Part shown: in pieces, positions 23,489 through 33,581 of the stretch
How positions within the stretch are numbered: the stretch's first letter is position 1
How the letters are laid out: each line of letters starts with the position of its first letter
NCBI GenBank assembly: GCA_900466945.1
Contig: UBNV01000021.1
Span: forward strand, 62,001 to 126,000
Origin: Hyphomicrobiales bacterium
GTDB lineage: Bacteria > Pseudomonadota > Alphaproteobacteria > Rhizobiales > Rhizobiaceae
Direction: 5' to 3'
Length of the DNA: 64,000 nt
Position numbers and translations under genes: made by a program
The notes under the pieces: model-generated
What the model was told of the DNA's origin: nothing
Seen by the model: the letters and a program-made list of their open reading frames with translations, nothing else
The model's database searches: none

Positions 23489-26473
23489 ATGAAAAAAGGC
23501 GATCATCTCTTCCTCGTCGACGGCTCGGGTTTCATCTTCCGCGCCTTCCACGCCATTCCGGCCCTCAACCGCAAGTCGGACGGTCTGCCCGTCAATGCGG
23601 TCTCCGGTTTCTGCAACATGCTGTGGAAGCTTCTGCGCGACGCCCGCAACACCGATGTCGGGGTGACGCCAACCCATCTGGCAGTCATCTTCGACTATTC
23701 GTCGACGACCTTCCGCAAGGAAATCTACCCGCTCTACAAGGCGAACCGTTCGGCCCCGCCGGAAGACCTCATTCCCCAGTTCGCTCTAATCCGTCATGCC
23801 ACGCGCGCCTTCAATCTGCCCTGCATCGAGACGGAAGGTTTCGAGGCCGACGACATCATCGCCACCTATGCCCGCCAGGCAGAAGCGACCGGCGCAGACG
23901 TCACGATCGTTTCCTCCGACAAAGACCTGATGCAGCTCGTCACCGCGAATGTACACATGTACGACGCGATGAAAGACAAGCAGATCGGCATTCCCGACGT
24001 CATCGAGAAATGGGGTGTTCCGCCGGAAAAGATGATCGACCTGCAGGCGATGACCGGCGATTCGACCGACAACGTGCCCGGCATCCCCGGCATCGGTCCG
24101 AAGACTGCAGCCCAGCTGCTGGAAGAATTCGGCGATCTCGAAACGCTGCTCGCCCGCGCCGGTGAGATCAAGCAGGTCAAGCGCCGCGAAAACATCGTCG
24201 CCAATGCTGAGCTCGCCCGCCTCTCCCGCCAGCTCGTCGAGCTGCGCACCGACGTGCCGCTCGACGTGAAGCTCGAGGAACTGGTGCTGGAGCCGCAAAA
24301 CGGCCCCAAGCTCATCGCCTTCCTCAAGGCGATGGAATTCACCACCCTGACCCGACGCGTTGCCGAAGTCTGCGATTGTGATGCGGGTGCCATCGACGCA
24401 GCCGTTGTTCCCGTCGAATGGGGTGACGCCGCTCGTGGCCCCGACCTGGATGCCGGCGACGTTCCCGCCTCGTCTGGGACGCCGACCTTGGCGCCCTCCG
24501 CCGCAGCGTCCTCTCCGCCTGCAGCCAGCCCCGACGGCAAGACACCCGCCGAACTCGCCGCAAGCCGGGCCAACGCATTTGCCGGCAAGCCGATCGACAG
24601 AAGCGCCTATGTGACGATCCGCGACATCGAGACCCTCGAGCTCTGGATCACTGCTGCCCGCGAAACGGGCCTTGTCGCCTTCGACACAGAGACCACTTCG
24701 CTCGATCCCATGCAGGCCGAACTCGTCGGCGTCTCGCTCGCCATCCAGGACAATGTGCTGTCGCCCGGGTCGACCGACATCCGCGCGGCCTATATCCCGC
24801 TGACCCACAAGACCGGCGTCGGCGATCTCCTCGGCGGCGGTCATGCCGAGGGCCAGATCCCGATGAAGGATGCGCTCTCGGTATTGAAGGGTCTGCTTGA
24901 AGACCCCTCCGTGCTCAAGGTCGCGCAGAACCTCAAATACGACTATCTGGTGATGAAGCGCCACGGCGTGACTCTTCAGTCCTTCGACGACACCATGCTG
25001 ATGTCCTACGTCCTCGACGCCGGCAAGGGCAATCACGGCCTAGACACTTTGTCGGAACGTTGGCTTGGCCACACGCCAATCACCTACAAAGAAGTGACCG
25101 GGTCCGGCAAATCCTCCGTCACTTTCGATCTGGTCGATATCGATCGGGCTACGGCCTATGGCGCCGAGGATGCGGATGTCGCGCTTCGCCTCTGGCTCAT
25201 TCTGAAACCCCGCCTGGCCGCCGAGGGTCTCACCCGTATCTACGAGCGCCTGGAGCGCCCGCTGGTGCCTGTGCTCGCCCATATGGAAGAGCGCGGCATC
25301 ACCGTCGATCGGCAGATCCTTTCGCGTCTCTCAGGCGAACTCGCCCAGAAGGCCGCTGCCGCCGAGGACGAGGTTTACGAACTCGCCGGCGAGCGCTTCA
25401 ACATCGGCTCGCCGAAGCAGCTCGGCGATATCCTGTTCGGTCGCATGGGCCTGCCCGGCGGGTCCAAGACCAAGACCGGCCAGTGGTCGACCTCGGCCCA
25501 GGTGCTCGAAGACCTCGCAGCAGAAGGTGCGCCGCTGCCGCGCAAGATCGTCGACTGGCGCCAGCTCACCAAGCTGAAGTCCACCTATACCGATGCGCTT
25601 CCCGGATACATCCATCCGCAGACCAAACGCGTCCACACCGGCTACTCTCTGGCGTCGACGACAACAGGTCGCCTCTCGTCGTCAGAGCCGAACCTGCAGA
25701 ACATCCCGGTTCGCACCGCCGAAGGCCGCAAGATCCGCACGGCCTTCATCTCGACGCCCGGCCACAAGCTCTTGTCCGCCGACTACAGCCAAATCGAACT
25801 GCGCGTCCTGGCCCATGTCGCCGACATTCCGCAGCTGCGCCAGGCCTTTGCCGATGGCATCGACATCCATGCCATGACCGCATCCGAAATGTTTGGCGTG
25901 CCGGTCGAAGGCATGCCGTCGGAAGTCCGTCGCCGTGCCAAGGCGATCAACTTCGGCATCATCTACGGCATCTCGGCCTTCGGTCTTGCCAACCAGCTGA
26001 GCATCGAGCGCTCGGAAGCCGGCGATTACATCAAGAAGTATTTCGAGCGATTCCCCGGCATCAAGGACTACATGGAGTCCACCAAAGCCTTCGCCCGCGA
26101 GCACGGCTATGTGGAAACCATCTTCGGCCGCCGCGCGCATTACCCTGAGATCAAGTCGTCCAACCCTTCGATGCGCGCCTTCAACGAACGCGCCGCGATC
26201 AACGCCCCGATCCAGGGCTCTGCCGCCGACGTCATCCGCCGTGCCATGATCCAGATCGAACCCGCACTCGTGGCTGCCGGTCTTGCCGAACGCTGCCGTA
26301 TGCTGCTGCAGGTGCATGACGAACTGATCTTCGAAGTCGAGGACGAGGCGGTCGATGCTGCCATGCCCGTGATCGTCGACATTATGGAAAATGCCGCAAT
26401 GCCCGCCGTCTCCATGCGCGTGCCGCTCAAGGTCGACGCCCGCGCCGCCCACAATTGGGACGAGGCGCACTGA
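23489..26473 (+). CDS. polA: DNA polymerase I
   Basis: Repair and Okazaki-fragment polymerase, 994 residues. A 5'-3' exonuclease domain begins at once (HLFLVDGSGFIFRAFHAIPA) with FEADDIIATYA and the H3TH segment GIPGIGPKTA. A Pro/Ala/Ser-rich linker (about 325-365) leads to a 3'-5' exonuclease that keeps its acidic site (VAFDTETTSLD), so proofreading should be active. Polymerase motifs A (SADYSQIELRVLAHV), B (RRRAKAINFGIIYG) and C (LQVHDELIFEV) are intact. The ATG at 23489 is chosen over 23432 by family start. Confidence 0.97.
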   Translation: MKKGDHLFLVDGSGFIFRAFHAIPALNRKSDGLPVNAVSGFCNMLWKLLRDARNTDVGVTPTHLAVIFDYSSTTFRKEIYPLYKANRSAPPEDLIPQFALIRHATRAFNLPCIETEGFEADDIIATYARQAEATGADVTIVSSDKDLMQLVTANVHMYDAMKDKQIGIPDVIEKWGVPPEKMIDLQAMTGDSTDNVPGIPGIGPKTAAQLLEEFGDLETLLARAGEIKQVKRRENIVANAELARLSRQLVELRTDVPLDVKLEELVLEPQNGPKLIAFLKAMEFTTLTRRVAEVCDCDAGAIDAAVVPVEWGDAARGPDLDAGDVPASSGTPTLAPSAAASSPPAASPDGKTPAELAASRANAFAGKPIDRSAYVTIRDIETLELWITAARETGLVAFDTETTSLDPMQAELVGVSLAIQDNVLSPGSTDIRAAYIPLTHKTGVGDLLGGGHAEGQIPMKDALSVLKGLLEDPSVLKVAQNLKYDYLVMKRHGVTLQSFDDTMLMSYVLDAGKGNHGLDTLSERWLGHTPITYKEVTGSGKSSVTFDLVDIDRATAYGAEDADVALRLWLILKPRLAAEGLTRIYERLERPLVPVLAHMEERGITVDRQILSRLSGELAQKAAAAEDEVYELAGERFNIGSPKQLGDILFGRMGLPGGSKTKTGQWSTSAQVLEDLAAEGAPLPRKIVDWRQLTKLKSTYTDALPGYIHPQTKRVHTGYSLASTTTGRLSSSEPNLQNIPVRTAEGRKIRTAFISTPGHKLLSADYSQIELRVLAHVADIPQLRQAFADGIDIHAMTASEMFGVPVEGMPSEVRRRAKAINFGIIYGISAFGLANQLSIERSEAGDYIKKYFERFPGIKDYMESTKAFAREHGYVETIFGRRAHYPEIKSSNPSMRAFNERAAINAPIQGSAADVIRRAMIQIEPALVAAGLAERCRMLLQVHDELIFEVEDEAVDAAMPVIVDIMENAAMPAVSMRVPLKVDARAAHNWDEAH

Positions 26474-26537
26474 GAATTCCCGGCTTTGGCCGGAACCACA
26501 ACAACGGGGCGCAAACGGCCTCACAGGAGTATGAGAT

Positions 26538-27332
26538 TTGGCTTTCACCACCATCAACGGCAATGTCGTCCATTACGAGCTGATCGGCGAGGCGAAAGCC
26601 AAGAACCTGATCGTCTTCTCCAATGGGCTCGGCACCGACTTCCGCATCTGGCTGCCGCTCTTCGATGAACTCGGCGACGACGTCTCGGTGCTGTTCTACG
26701 ATAGCCGTGGCCATGGCCTCTCGGGCGGTGCCGACAAGCACTTCGGCATGGCCGATCTGGTCTCGGATCTCGCGACTCTTTGCGATGAACTCGGCATCCG
26801 CAAGGCCACCTTCTGCGGCCTTTCCGTTGGCGGCCTCGTCTGCCAGGGGCTGTGGCATGAGCGGCCGGACCTCTTCCGCAAGCTCATCCTCTGCGACACC
26901 GCACCCCGCATCGGTTCTGCCGAGATCTGGGCCGAGCGCATCGCCGGCATCGAGAAGGGCGGCCTGGAAAGTGCTGCCGACAACGCCATGGCGCGCTGGT
27001 TTACGCCGGCCTTTCACGAAGACCGCGCCGATGAACTCGCCGGCTACCGCCTGATGATGACGCGCCAGTCTCTCTCCGGCTATCTCTCGACCTGTGCTGC
27101 CCTGCGCGACACGGATTTCTCGGACGTCCTTCCGACGGTCACCGTACCCACGCTCTTCGTCGTCGGCGATCAGGACGGCTCGACGCCGCCAGCCACCGTC
27201 GAGGCCGGCTCGCAACTCGTGCCCGGCGCCCGTTTCGAGGTGATCGACGACTGCGCCCATATCCCGTCGGTCGAACAGCCGGAAGCGCTCGCCGAACTGA
27301 TCCAGGGCTTCATGCGCAAGCAGGCGAACTGA
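26538..27332 (+). CDS. pcaD: Alpha/beta hydrolase, 3-oxoadipate enol-lactonase-like
   Basis: 264 residues. The catalytic triad of the fold is visible: nucleophile Ser in CGLSVGGLVCQG (about 95-106), Asp in VVGDQDGSTPP (about 213) and His in DCAHIPSVEQPE (about 240). DSRGHGLS marks the strand 4 region. It resembles PcaD, which opens the enol-lactone in the beta-ketoadipate route, but no other pca gene is near, so the substrate is uncertain. Translation likely starts at the TTG at 26538, 8 bases after AGGAG; the nearby ATG at 26531 is in another frame. Confidence 0.75.
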   Translation: MAFTTINGNVVHYELIGEAKAKNLIVFSNGLGTDFRIWLPLFDELGDDVSVLFYDSRGHGLSGGADKHFGMADLVSDLATLCDELGIRKATFCGLSVGGLVCQGLWHERPDLFRKLILCDTAPRIGSAEIWAERIAGIEKGGLESAADNAMARWFTPAFHEDRADELAGYRLMMTRQSLSGYLSTCAALRDTDFSDVLPTVTVPTLFVVGDQDGSTPPATVEAGSQLVPGARFEVIDDCAHIPSVEQPEALAELIQGFMRKQAN

Positions 27333-27352
27333 GAATAGTCACTGAAAATGAG

Positions 27353-27379
27353 AGAAGCCGCCTCATGGGCGGCTTCTTT
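27353..27379. terminator. Bidirectional terminator between the hydrolase gene and gpmA
   Basis: AGAAGCCGCC pairs with GGCGGCTTCT around a short loop; TTTCATTTC follows on the plus strand and CTCATTTTC on the minus strand. It sits between two converging genes. Confidence 0.8.
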
Positions 27380-27402
27380 CATTTCGGTGAGGGTGCTGGC
27401 GC

Positions 27403-28038
27403 TCAATGCGCTGCGGACATGTCGCCCAGCACTTCCTTGGAAGCCACCGTCGAATCCGCGTTCAGCTTGTAAACCATGGGAACGCCGGTCGCGAGGTTGA
27501 CGCTGAGGATCTGCTCCTTGGTCAGCTTGTCGAGCACCATCACCAGCGAACGCAGAGAATTGCCGTGGGCAGCGACCAGCACCTTCTCGCCGCGCAACAC
27601 ACGCGGCAGGATTTCGGTCATGTAATAGGGCCAGACGCGCGCACCGGTGTCGCGCAGGCTTTCGCCGCCCGGCGGCGGGATGTCGTAGGAACGGCGCCAG
27701 ATATGCACCTGCTCCTCGCCCCATTTGGCGCGGGCATCGTCCTTGTTGAGGCCGGAGAGGTCGCCGTAATCGCGCTCGTTCAGCGCCTCGTCCTTGATCG
27801 TCTCAAGGCCGGTCTGGCCGACGTTTTCGAGGATGATGTCGCAGGTTTTTTGCGCACGAGTGAGGACGGACGTAAACGCGATATCGAACTTAATGCCGTA
27901 ATCGGCCAGCGCCTTGCCACCGGCATTGGCTTCCTGAACACCGAGTTCAGTGAGATCAGGATCACGCCAGCCGGTGAACAGGTTCTTCAGGTTCCAGTCG
28001 CTCTGGCCATGGCGCACGAGCACGAGTGTACCGGTCAT
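27403..28038 (-). CDS. gpmA: 2,3-bisphosphoglycerate-dependent phosphoglycerate mutase
   Basis: Interconverts 3- and 2-phosphoglycerate in glycolysis. 211 residues. The phospho-accepting His is in [12 protein letters not shown] (about residues 4-15), with the second His in [12 protein letters not shown] (about 152) and Glu in [10 protein letters not shown]. It is shorter than E. coli GpmA (about 250), as in other alphaproteobacteria. The ATG at 28038 follows GAGG by about 8 bases; a TTG two codons upstream is less likely. It lies last in a leftward run after dapB. Confidence 0.94.
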   Translation of the reverse strand: MTGTLVLVRHGQSDWNLKNLFTGWRDPDLTELGVQEANAGGKALADYGIKFDIAFTSVLTRAQKTCDIILENVGQTGLETIKDEALNERDYGDLSGLNKDDARAKWGEEQVHIWRRSYDIPPPGGESLRDTGARVWPYYMTEILPRVLRGEKVLVAAHGNSLRSLVMVLDKLTKEQILSVNLATGVPMVYKLNADSTVASKEVLGDMSAAH

Positions 28039-28059
28039 CGACAATTCCTCTCTTGACGA

Positions 28060-28884
28060 TCAGGGGGTGGAGTTGAGCCCGAGCACGTCGAGCATGGTAT
28101 AGCGTCCGGGCTTCTTGTCCCGGGCCCAGGTGGCGGCCTTCAGCGCACCGCGAGCAAACAGCGAACGGTCGGTCGCGCTGTGAGACAGGGTGACCATTTC
28201 GCCTTCGCTGGCAAACAGAACGGAGTGCTCGCCGATCACGGAGCCGCCGCGAAGCGTGGCAAAGCCGATCGAGCCTTCCTCGCGCGGCCCGGTATAACCA
28301 TCGCGGACTCGAACGGAATGGTCGGCAAGCGAAATGCCACGGCCCTCGGCCGCTGCCTCGCCGAGCAAAAGCGCCGTGCCCGAGGGCGCGTCGACCTTGT
28401 GTTTGTGGTGCATTTCGAGCACCTCGATATCCCAGCCGGAGGCCTCAAGTGCGCGCGCTGCCTGCTTGATCAGCACCGAAAGCAGATTGACGCCGAGGCT
28501 CATATTGCCCGACTTCACGACCCGCGCATGCCGGGCTGCCGCGTCGATCTTCTCCTCATGCTCCGGCAGGCAGCCGGTGGTGCCGATGACATGCACGATG
28601 CGGGCCTGTGCTGCGAGTGCTGCGAATTCGACGGTCGAAGCCGGCGTGGTAAAATCGATTACGCCATCCGCATGCACGAAAGCCGCCAGCGGATCGTCGG
28701 TCACGGCAACGCCGAGCTTTCGCACGCCTGCCAGTTCGCCGGCATCCTGTCCGACAACGGCAGATCCTGCCCGTTCGACCGCCGCATGCAGCACCACGCC
28801 CGGCGTCTCGCTGATCAGCTTGATCAGCGTCTTGCCCATGCGACCGGCGGCACCGACGACGACGAGCTTCATGGGCGTATCCAT
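28060..28884 (-). CDS. dapB: 4-hydroxy-tetrahydrodipicolinate reductase
   Basis: NAD(P)H-dependent step of lysine and diaminopimelate synthesis. 274 residues. The Rossmann motif [13 protein letters not shown] lies at the start, and the DapB signature [16 protein letters not shown] (about 157-172) holds the catalytic His pair and the substrate-binding Lys. [10 protein letters not shown] matches the conserved GTTG loop. An ATG four codons downstream (28872) is an alternative start. It lies 6 bases after the ABC exporter gene and 21 before gpmA, so cotranscription is likely. Confidence 0.95.
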   Translation of the reverse strand: MDTPMKLVVVGAAGRMGKTLIKLISETPGVVLHAAVERAGSAVVGQDAGELAGVRKLGVAVTDDPLAAFVHADGVIDFTTPASTVEFAALAAQARIVHVIGTTGCLPEHEEKIDAAARHARVVKSGNMSLGVNLLSVLIKQAARALEASGWDIEVLEMHHKHKVDAPSGTALLLGEAAAEGRGISLADHSVRVRDGYTGPREEGSIGFATLRGGSVIGEHSVLFASEGEMVTLSHSATDRSLFARGALKAATWARDKKPGRYTMLDVLGLNSTP

Positions 28885-28890
28885 GCGGGT

Positions 28891-30690
28891 CTATTCCTGA
28901 ATGCTGAGCGGGCCGTTGGGTGCGGCCTGCAGGTTGTTAAGGCGAGCGTAAAGACCGCCCGACTGCTGTGCAAGGCTCTGATGGGTGCCTTCTTCGGCCA
29001 CTTCGCCCGCCTGCATCACGATGATCTTGTCGGCATTGACGACGGTCGACAGGCGATGCGCGATGACGATGACGGTGCGTCCTGCCATGGCCGCGTCGAG
29101 TGCCTGCTGCACGGCCGCTTCCGATTCCGTGTCGAGCGCTGACGTCGCTTCGTCAAGCAGCAGGATCGGCGCATTGCGCACCAGAGCGCGCGCGATCGAC
29201 AGCCGCTGCCGCTGGCCGCCGGAGAGCGTCACGCCGTTTTCGCCGACGGGTGTGTCATAGCCCTGCGGCTGGGCAAGAATGAAATCATGCGCATTGGCCA
29301 GCCGCGCTGCATCCTCGATCTCGGCATCGCTCGCCTCCGGGCGGCCATAGCGGATATTGTCGCGGATCGAGCCTTCGAAGAGATAGGGCTGCTGCGAGAC
29401 ATAGGCGAGGTGCTGGCGCAGCGACGACTTCGTCACGTCGGCAATATTCTGCCCGTCGATCAGGATTTCGCCACTGGCCGGATCGTAGAAGCGCGGAACG
29501 AGCGTGATGACGGTCGACTTTCCGGCCCCCGAAGGACCCACCAGCGCCGTCGTCTTGCCACCCTCGGCTGTGAAGTTCAGCTTGCGGAGCACAGGCGGGT
29601 TGGCGCCATAGGCAAAGGTGACGTCGCGGAATTCGATCCGCGCATCCGTCACCGAAAGCGCTGCCGCACCCGGCTTGTCGCGCTGGTGAGGCTGGGTGTC
29701 GAGGATTTCGTAGATCATGCGTGCATTGACGGCCGCCCGTTCCATCTGCACCTGGAGGCGCGCGAGCCGCTTGGCCGGCTCATAGGCCAGGAGAAGCGCT
29801 GTGACGAACGAGAAGAAGGCGCCCGGCAGCACGCCGCCATAAATCGCCTGATAGGCGGCATAGGCCATGACGCCGGCAATCGAGAAGCCGGCCACGGTTT
29901 CCGTCATCGGACCGTTGCGTTCGCTCAGCTGCGCGATCTTGTTGGCGCGCCGCTCCGCCTGGTCGATCGTCGACTGGATCTTCTGCTGCAGTTGCGCCTC
30001 CATGGTGAAGGCCTTGACGATGGCGATCCCCTGCACGGTTTCCTGAACTGCGCCGAGAACATGCGAATTGAGGATGATGCTTTCCTTGGTGGCGCTGCGC
30101 AGCCGCCGGGAGAGATAGCGAAGCCCGATCATCAGCGGTGGCGCCACGGTAAAGACGATCAGCGTCAGAACCAGATCCTGCAACAGCATGACCCCGATCA
30201 GGGCGACGAGGGTCACGAGATCGCGCGCCAGCGAGGTGACGGTGAGGTTGAGGACATCCCGAACACCGTTGATATTCTCGTTGATCTGCGCCGCAAGCCT
30301 CGCCGAGCGGGCTTCGCTGAAATAGCCTACCGAAAGCGACATCAGATGAGCGAAGAGCCGCCGTTGATAGCGTGCAACGATATTGTTGCCGATCTTCGAC
30401 AGCGTCACGGCTTGCCCGTAACCGGCAAAACCACGGATGACGAAAGCCGCAAAGATCGATCCGCAAATGATCCAGACGAGGTCGGCCCGCCGGTTGGCAA
30501 ACGCCTCGTTGATCACGGCTTCCATGATCCAGGCGGTGAAGGCCGTGGTCGCGGCGACTGTCAGCAGGCAGACAATGGCAAAGGCGTAGCCCCTGACGTG
30601 TTCGCGTCCGTTTTCCGCGATCACGCGCTTCAGGATCGCGGAGACGCTTTCGATATCCGTCTTGCGGCTTTCGGTGTTCCTGGCGTCCAA
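28891..30690 (-). CDS. ABC exporter, fused permease and ATPase (MsbA-like)
   Basis: 599 residues. A six-helix exporter domain occupies about 35-330, followed by the nucleotide-binding domain: Walker A GPSGAGKST (about 386-394), Q-loop in AYVSQQPYLFEG, signature [15 protein letters not shown] (about 487-501), Walker B PILLLDEATSALD, and the H-loop His in VIAHRLST. It works as a dimer in the inner membrane. The family includes lipid A flippases and drug exporters; the substrate is not determined. It is the third gene of a leftward run from mgsA to gpmA. Confidence 0.9.
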   Translation of the reverse strand: MDARNTESRKTDIESVSAILKRVIAENGREHVRGYAFAIVCLLTVAATTAFTAWIMEAVINEAFANRRADLVWIICGSIFAAFVIRGFAGYGQAVTLSKIGNNIVARYQRRLFAHLMSLSVGYFSEARSARLAAQINENINGVRDVLNLTVTSLARDLVTLVALIGVMLLQDLVLTLIVFTVAPPLMIGLRYLSRRLRSATKESIILNSHVLGAVQETVQGIAIVKAFTMEAQLQQKIQSTIDQAERRANKIAQLSERNGPMTETVAGFSIAGVMAYAAYQAIYGGVLPGAFFSFVTALLLAYEPAKRLARLQVQMERAAVNARMIYEILDTQPHQRDKPGAAALSVTDARIEFRDVTFAYGANPPVLRKLNFTAEGGKTTALVGPSGAGKSTVITLVPRFYDPASGEILIDGQNIADVTKSSLRQHLAYVSQQPYLFEGSIRDNIRYGRPEASDAEIEDAARLANAHDFILAQPQGYDTPVGENGVTLSGGQRQRLSIARALVRNAPILLLDEATSALDTESEAAVQQALDAAMAGRTVIVIAHRLSTVVNADKIIVMQAGEVAEEGTHQSLAQQSGGLYARLNNLQAAPNGPLSIQE

Positions 30691-30789
30691 GAAAAAATGT
30701 CCTGTGCGATTGCTAATCCACGCCGCGCAGGCGCCGCCGCTCTATAGCCAGTCGCGGCGGCTTTGGCCATAGGCCGGCGGCCATGGCAC

Positions 30790-31830
30790 TCAGCGCCAGT
30801 GGCGCCCCTCGGTGGCCAGTCCGAAGTGGGCAGGCGCGGTCGCGAAGGCTGCGAGCCCATGCAGGGCTGCCTGGGGATGGGTCACGACAAACGTCGGGAT
30901 GCTGTGCAGGAGAGCCTGATGCGGTGCCTTGTCCTCGAAGGCGGCGCGGAATTCGCCGCTCTGCAGCGCCGGCAGGATTTTTGGCGAAATGCCGCCGGCG
31001 AGGAACACGCCGCCCTTGGCCATGAATATCAGCGCGAGATCGCCGGCGACCCGACCGAGATAGGTGGCAAACAGGCTGAGCGCCTCTCCCGCCCGCGCGT
31101 CCGCACCGGAAATGCCTGCGGCGGAAACTTCCGCCGGCTCATCGTAGCGCGGCGTCAGGTTTCCATCCGCCTTGCACAGAGCGCTATAGATGTTCATCAG
31201 GCCCCGCCCGGAGAGAAGCTCCTCGGCTGAAATGCGTCCGAGGGCTGCGTTCGGGTCGCGCACCGGAGTCAGATGCGGCCAGATCTGGTGATCGCGAACC
31301 GTGCGCGGGCCGACATCGACATGTCCGCCTTCGCCCGGAACCGGGAACCACATGTCACGCGCCCTGACGAGGCCGGCAACGCCAAGACCCGTGCCAGGCC
31401 CGAGCACGACGCGTGAACCCAGCGGCGCGTCGCTGAGGGAGCCGAGATGCTGCCGGTCGTCGACATCGAGCGTGGCGGCAGCCAGCGCCTGAGCCTCGAA
31501 GTCGTTGAGCAGCAATACCTCCGCAAAGCCGAGATCGGCTATCAAAACCTTCGGACGAACCACCCAGGGGCAGTTGGTGAGCGGGACTTCGTCGCCTTTG
31601 ATCGGCCCGGCCAGCGCCAGGATCAGCGAGCGCGGCTTGTGGCTCGTCGTTTCCAGAACGCAGGTGCGGATCGCGTCGTCGATCGTCGCGAAGTCCTTGT
31701 TCACCACATTGGGGAAGCTGATCCGCTCGCCGCTTTCGTCGATCAGGATCGAGAAGCGGGCATTGGTGCCGCCGATGTCGCCGATCAGGATAGGGAAGGG
31801 GAGTTGGTCGTCGCGATGTATCTGGGCCAT
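30790..31830 (-). CDS. glk: Glucokinase (Glk family)
   Basis: Phosphorylates cytoplasmic glucose with ATP. 346 residues of the Glk (non-ROK) family. The phosphate-binding loop [13 protein letters not shown] lies near residues 16-28, then [21 protein letters not shown] with the catalytic Asp, [13 protein letters not shown] (about 140-152) and the [11 protein letters not shown] substrate loop. No CxCGxxGCxE zinc motif is present, which excludes ROK. The gene begins 28 bases after the mgsA stop. Confidence 0.93.
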   Translation of the reverse strand: MAQIHRDDQLPFPILIGDIGGTNARFSILIDESGERISFPNVVNKDFATIDDAIRTCVLETTSHKPRSLILALAGPIKGDEVPLTNCPWVVRPKVLIADLGFAEVLLLNDFEAQALAAATLDVDDRQHLGSLSDAPLGSRVVLGPGTGLGVAGLVRARDMWFPVPGEGGHVDVGPRTVRDHQIWPHLTPVRDPNAALGRISAEELLSGRGLMNIYSALCKADGNLTPRYDEPAEVSAAGISGADARAGEALSLFATYLGRVAGDLALIFMAKGGVFLAGGISPKILPALQSGEFRAAFEDKAPHQALLHSIPTFVVTHPQAALHGLAAFATAPAHFGLATEGRHWR

Positions 31831-31858
31831 GGTCTGTCCGGTCTTGGGCCCCGCTGCC

Positions 31859-32239
31859 TCAGGCAGTCAGGGTCTGCATCAGGATGTCGGCGGTTGCGAG
31901 GTTCAGCGCCATCGGAATGTCGTAGACGGTCGCAAGCCGCATCAATGCCTTGACATCCACATCATGGGGCATGGGAGTCAAGGGGTCGACGAAGAAGACG
32001 AGCATGTCCACTTCTCCGGTCGAGATCAATGCGCCGATCTGCTGATCGCCGCCGAGGGGCCCGCTCTTCAGCCGCGTGACGTCGAGCTCGGGCACGGCGT
32101 CTTTGATACGGCCCCCCGTCGTGCCGGTCGCCACGATCCGCCAGTTCATGAGCTTGGCCTGATGACGTCTGGCGAACTCCGCCAAGTCGTCCTTCTTCTG
32201 ATCATGCGCGATCAGGGCGATGCAACGGTTGCGGCTCAC
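31859..32239 (-). CDS. mgsA: Methylglyoxal synthase
   Basis: Converts dihydroxyacetone phosphate to methylglyoxal and phosphate, a bypass that relieves sugar-phosphate stress. 126 residues from the GTG at 32239, preceded by GGGGA; an ATG at 32257 has no ribosome site. Signature parts are [23 protein letters not shown], the catalytic Asp in [14 protein letters not shown] and [18 protein letters not shown]. Its position directly before glk suggests a common link to glucose phosphorylation load. Confidence 0.93.
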   Translation of the reverse strand: MSRNRCIALIAHDQKKDDLAEFARRHQAKLMNWRIVATGTTGGRIKDAVPELDVTRLKSGPLGGDQQIGALISTGEVDMLVFFVDPLTPMPHDVDVKALMRLATVYDIPMALNLATADILMQTLTA

Positions 32240-32326
32240 GACAGGTCCCCAGCTCATTTAAATCGATTTGATGAACCCATCTATCGCAGCCTGTCAAACT
32301 TGAAAAGCCACCCGGTGTCGGGCGGC

Positions 32327-33385
32327 TCACCAACCCGCTGGGCGAGCAGCGGGCACTGGCACCACTGCGGGAATCTCGAAAGGCTGGTCGGCTGTGGGCG
32401 CAGGTGCGACGTAGGCCGAAGCGGTGGTCGGCATGGACCCGCCGCTTGCCTGATAGGTCGCCTCCAGCTCGCTCGACGGGCCCCTTGCATCCAGCACCAT
32501 CGCGCAAGCCTTGGGCAGATCGGAAACCTGCATGGCCTGCGGCTTCGGCGCCGGCTTGGCGTTCGGGTCCTTCTTCGGCGCCGCCCATGGCTCCTTGGTG
32601 AACCACCAGGCCAGCGACTTGTCGCAACCGTCGCCGGGCGGCACGGCCGCCTGCGGCTTGCAGCCGGTAGCCCCCTCCGGGCAGCGCATCCGAATATGGA
32701 AATGCGCGTCGTGACCGTAGATAGGTCGGATCTTGCCGAGCACGGAACGATCGCCGGTCCAGGTGTCACAGAGTTTCTTCTTGATCGCCGGATTGACGAA
32801 GATGCGCTCGACCTGCGGATAACTCGCCGCCTGCACGACCACCTGGGCATGGGTATTCGTCCAGAGACGCCGGTCCACGGTCAGGAACTTGTTCTTTTGC
32901 AACATGGAGGTGAAGGGCATGTCCTCCCGCTGCTGCGTTGACAGCGGGCTTGCAGGCTTCGGCGTGAACCAGATATCGGCATCCAGCCCGATCTGGTGGG
33001 AAGCATGGCCCGACAGCATAGGCCCGCCGCGTGGTTGTGAAATGTCGCCGATCAGGATCCCCGATCCCCAGCCGAGCTGCACGGCGTCCCTGGAGAAGCG
33101 TTCGAGCAGCGCGATCATCTGCGGATGACCCCAGCGACGATTGCGCGATAGCCGCATGGCCTGCCAGGTCGGTCCGTCGGTCGGAATGGCGACGGCCCCT
33201 GCAATGCATCCCTTGGCATAGGAACCGTAGGGCGAGGGCGCCGCCTTCGCCGGCAAAGCCATGCCGCCGAAAAGCTCCTTGGCCGGACGTCCCTCGGCAA
33301 AAGCGGTATCACCGATCACGGTCGCGAAGGCCGCCGCAAGCATCAGTGTCATGGCGATCGGGCGGCTGCCCCTGGTCGTTGTCAT
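32327..33385 (-). CDS. mepA: Penicillin-insensitive murein endopeptidase
   Basis: Periplasmic M74 zinc endopeptidase that cuts D-Ala-mDAP cross-links. 352 residues. A signal peptide (IAMTLMLAAAFATVIGDTAFA) opens the protein. The zinc ligands fall in SGHASHQIGLDADIWF (His and Asp, about 125-140) and YGHDAHFHIRMRCP (about 225-238). A Pro-rich C-terminal extension (VPVPAARPAG) goes beyond the catalytic domain. The ATG at 33385 is 10 bases after GGGGA; another at 33394 is too close to it. Divergent from yejA across about 190 bases. Confidence 0.92.
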   Translation of the reverse strand: MTTTRGSRPIAMTLMLAAAFATVIGDTAFAEGRPAKELFGGMALPAKAAPSPYGSYAKGCIAGAVAIPTDGPTWQAMRLSRNRRWGHPQMIALLERFSRDAVQLGWGSGILIGDISQPRGGPMLSGHASHQIGLDADIWFTPKPASPLSTQQREDMPFTSMLQKNKFLTVDRRLWTNTHAQVVVQAASYPQVERIFVNPAIKKKLCDTWTGDRSVLGKIRPIYGHDAHFHIRMRCPEGATGCKPQAAVPPGDGCDKSLAWWFTKEPWAAPKKDPNAKPAPKPQAMQVSDLPKACAMVLDARGPSSELEATYQASGGSMPTTASAYVAPAPTADQPFEIPAVVPVPAARPAGW

Positions 33386-33581
33386 CGTAAGCATGTCCCC
33401 GGTCTGTCCTGATCTCCGGGGGCGTTGTTCCCCGGGTGAATCACATGTCAGTGTAGCGTGAAACGGAAATGGGGTGAATCTGCGGATGCACCGCCGCTCA
33501 CTTCTCTGTCACCCGCCTGTATTTTGTCGACATTTGCCCTATCCTGCTTCGCAACAGTAGAAATCAAGGGGAATTCGATCG

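Noticed and set aside
29287..30747. A 486-codon frame opposite the ABC exporter
   Set aside because: It is antisense to intact exporter and ATPase motifs and shows no homology I recognise.
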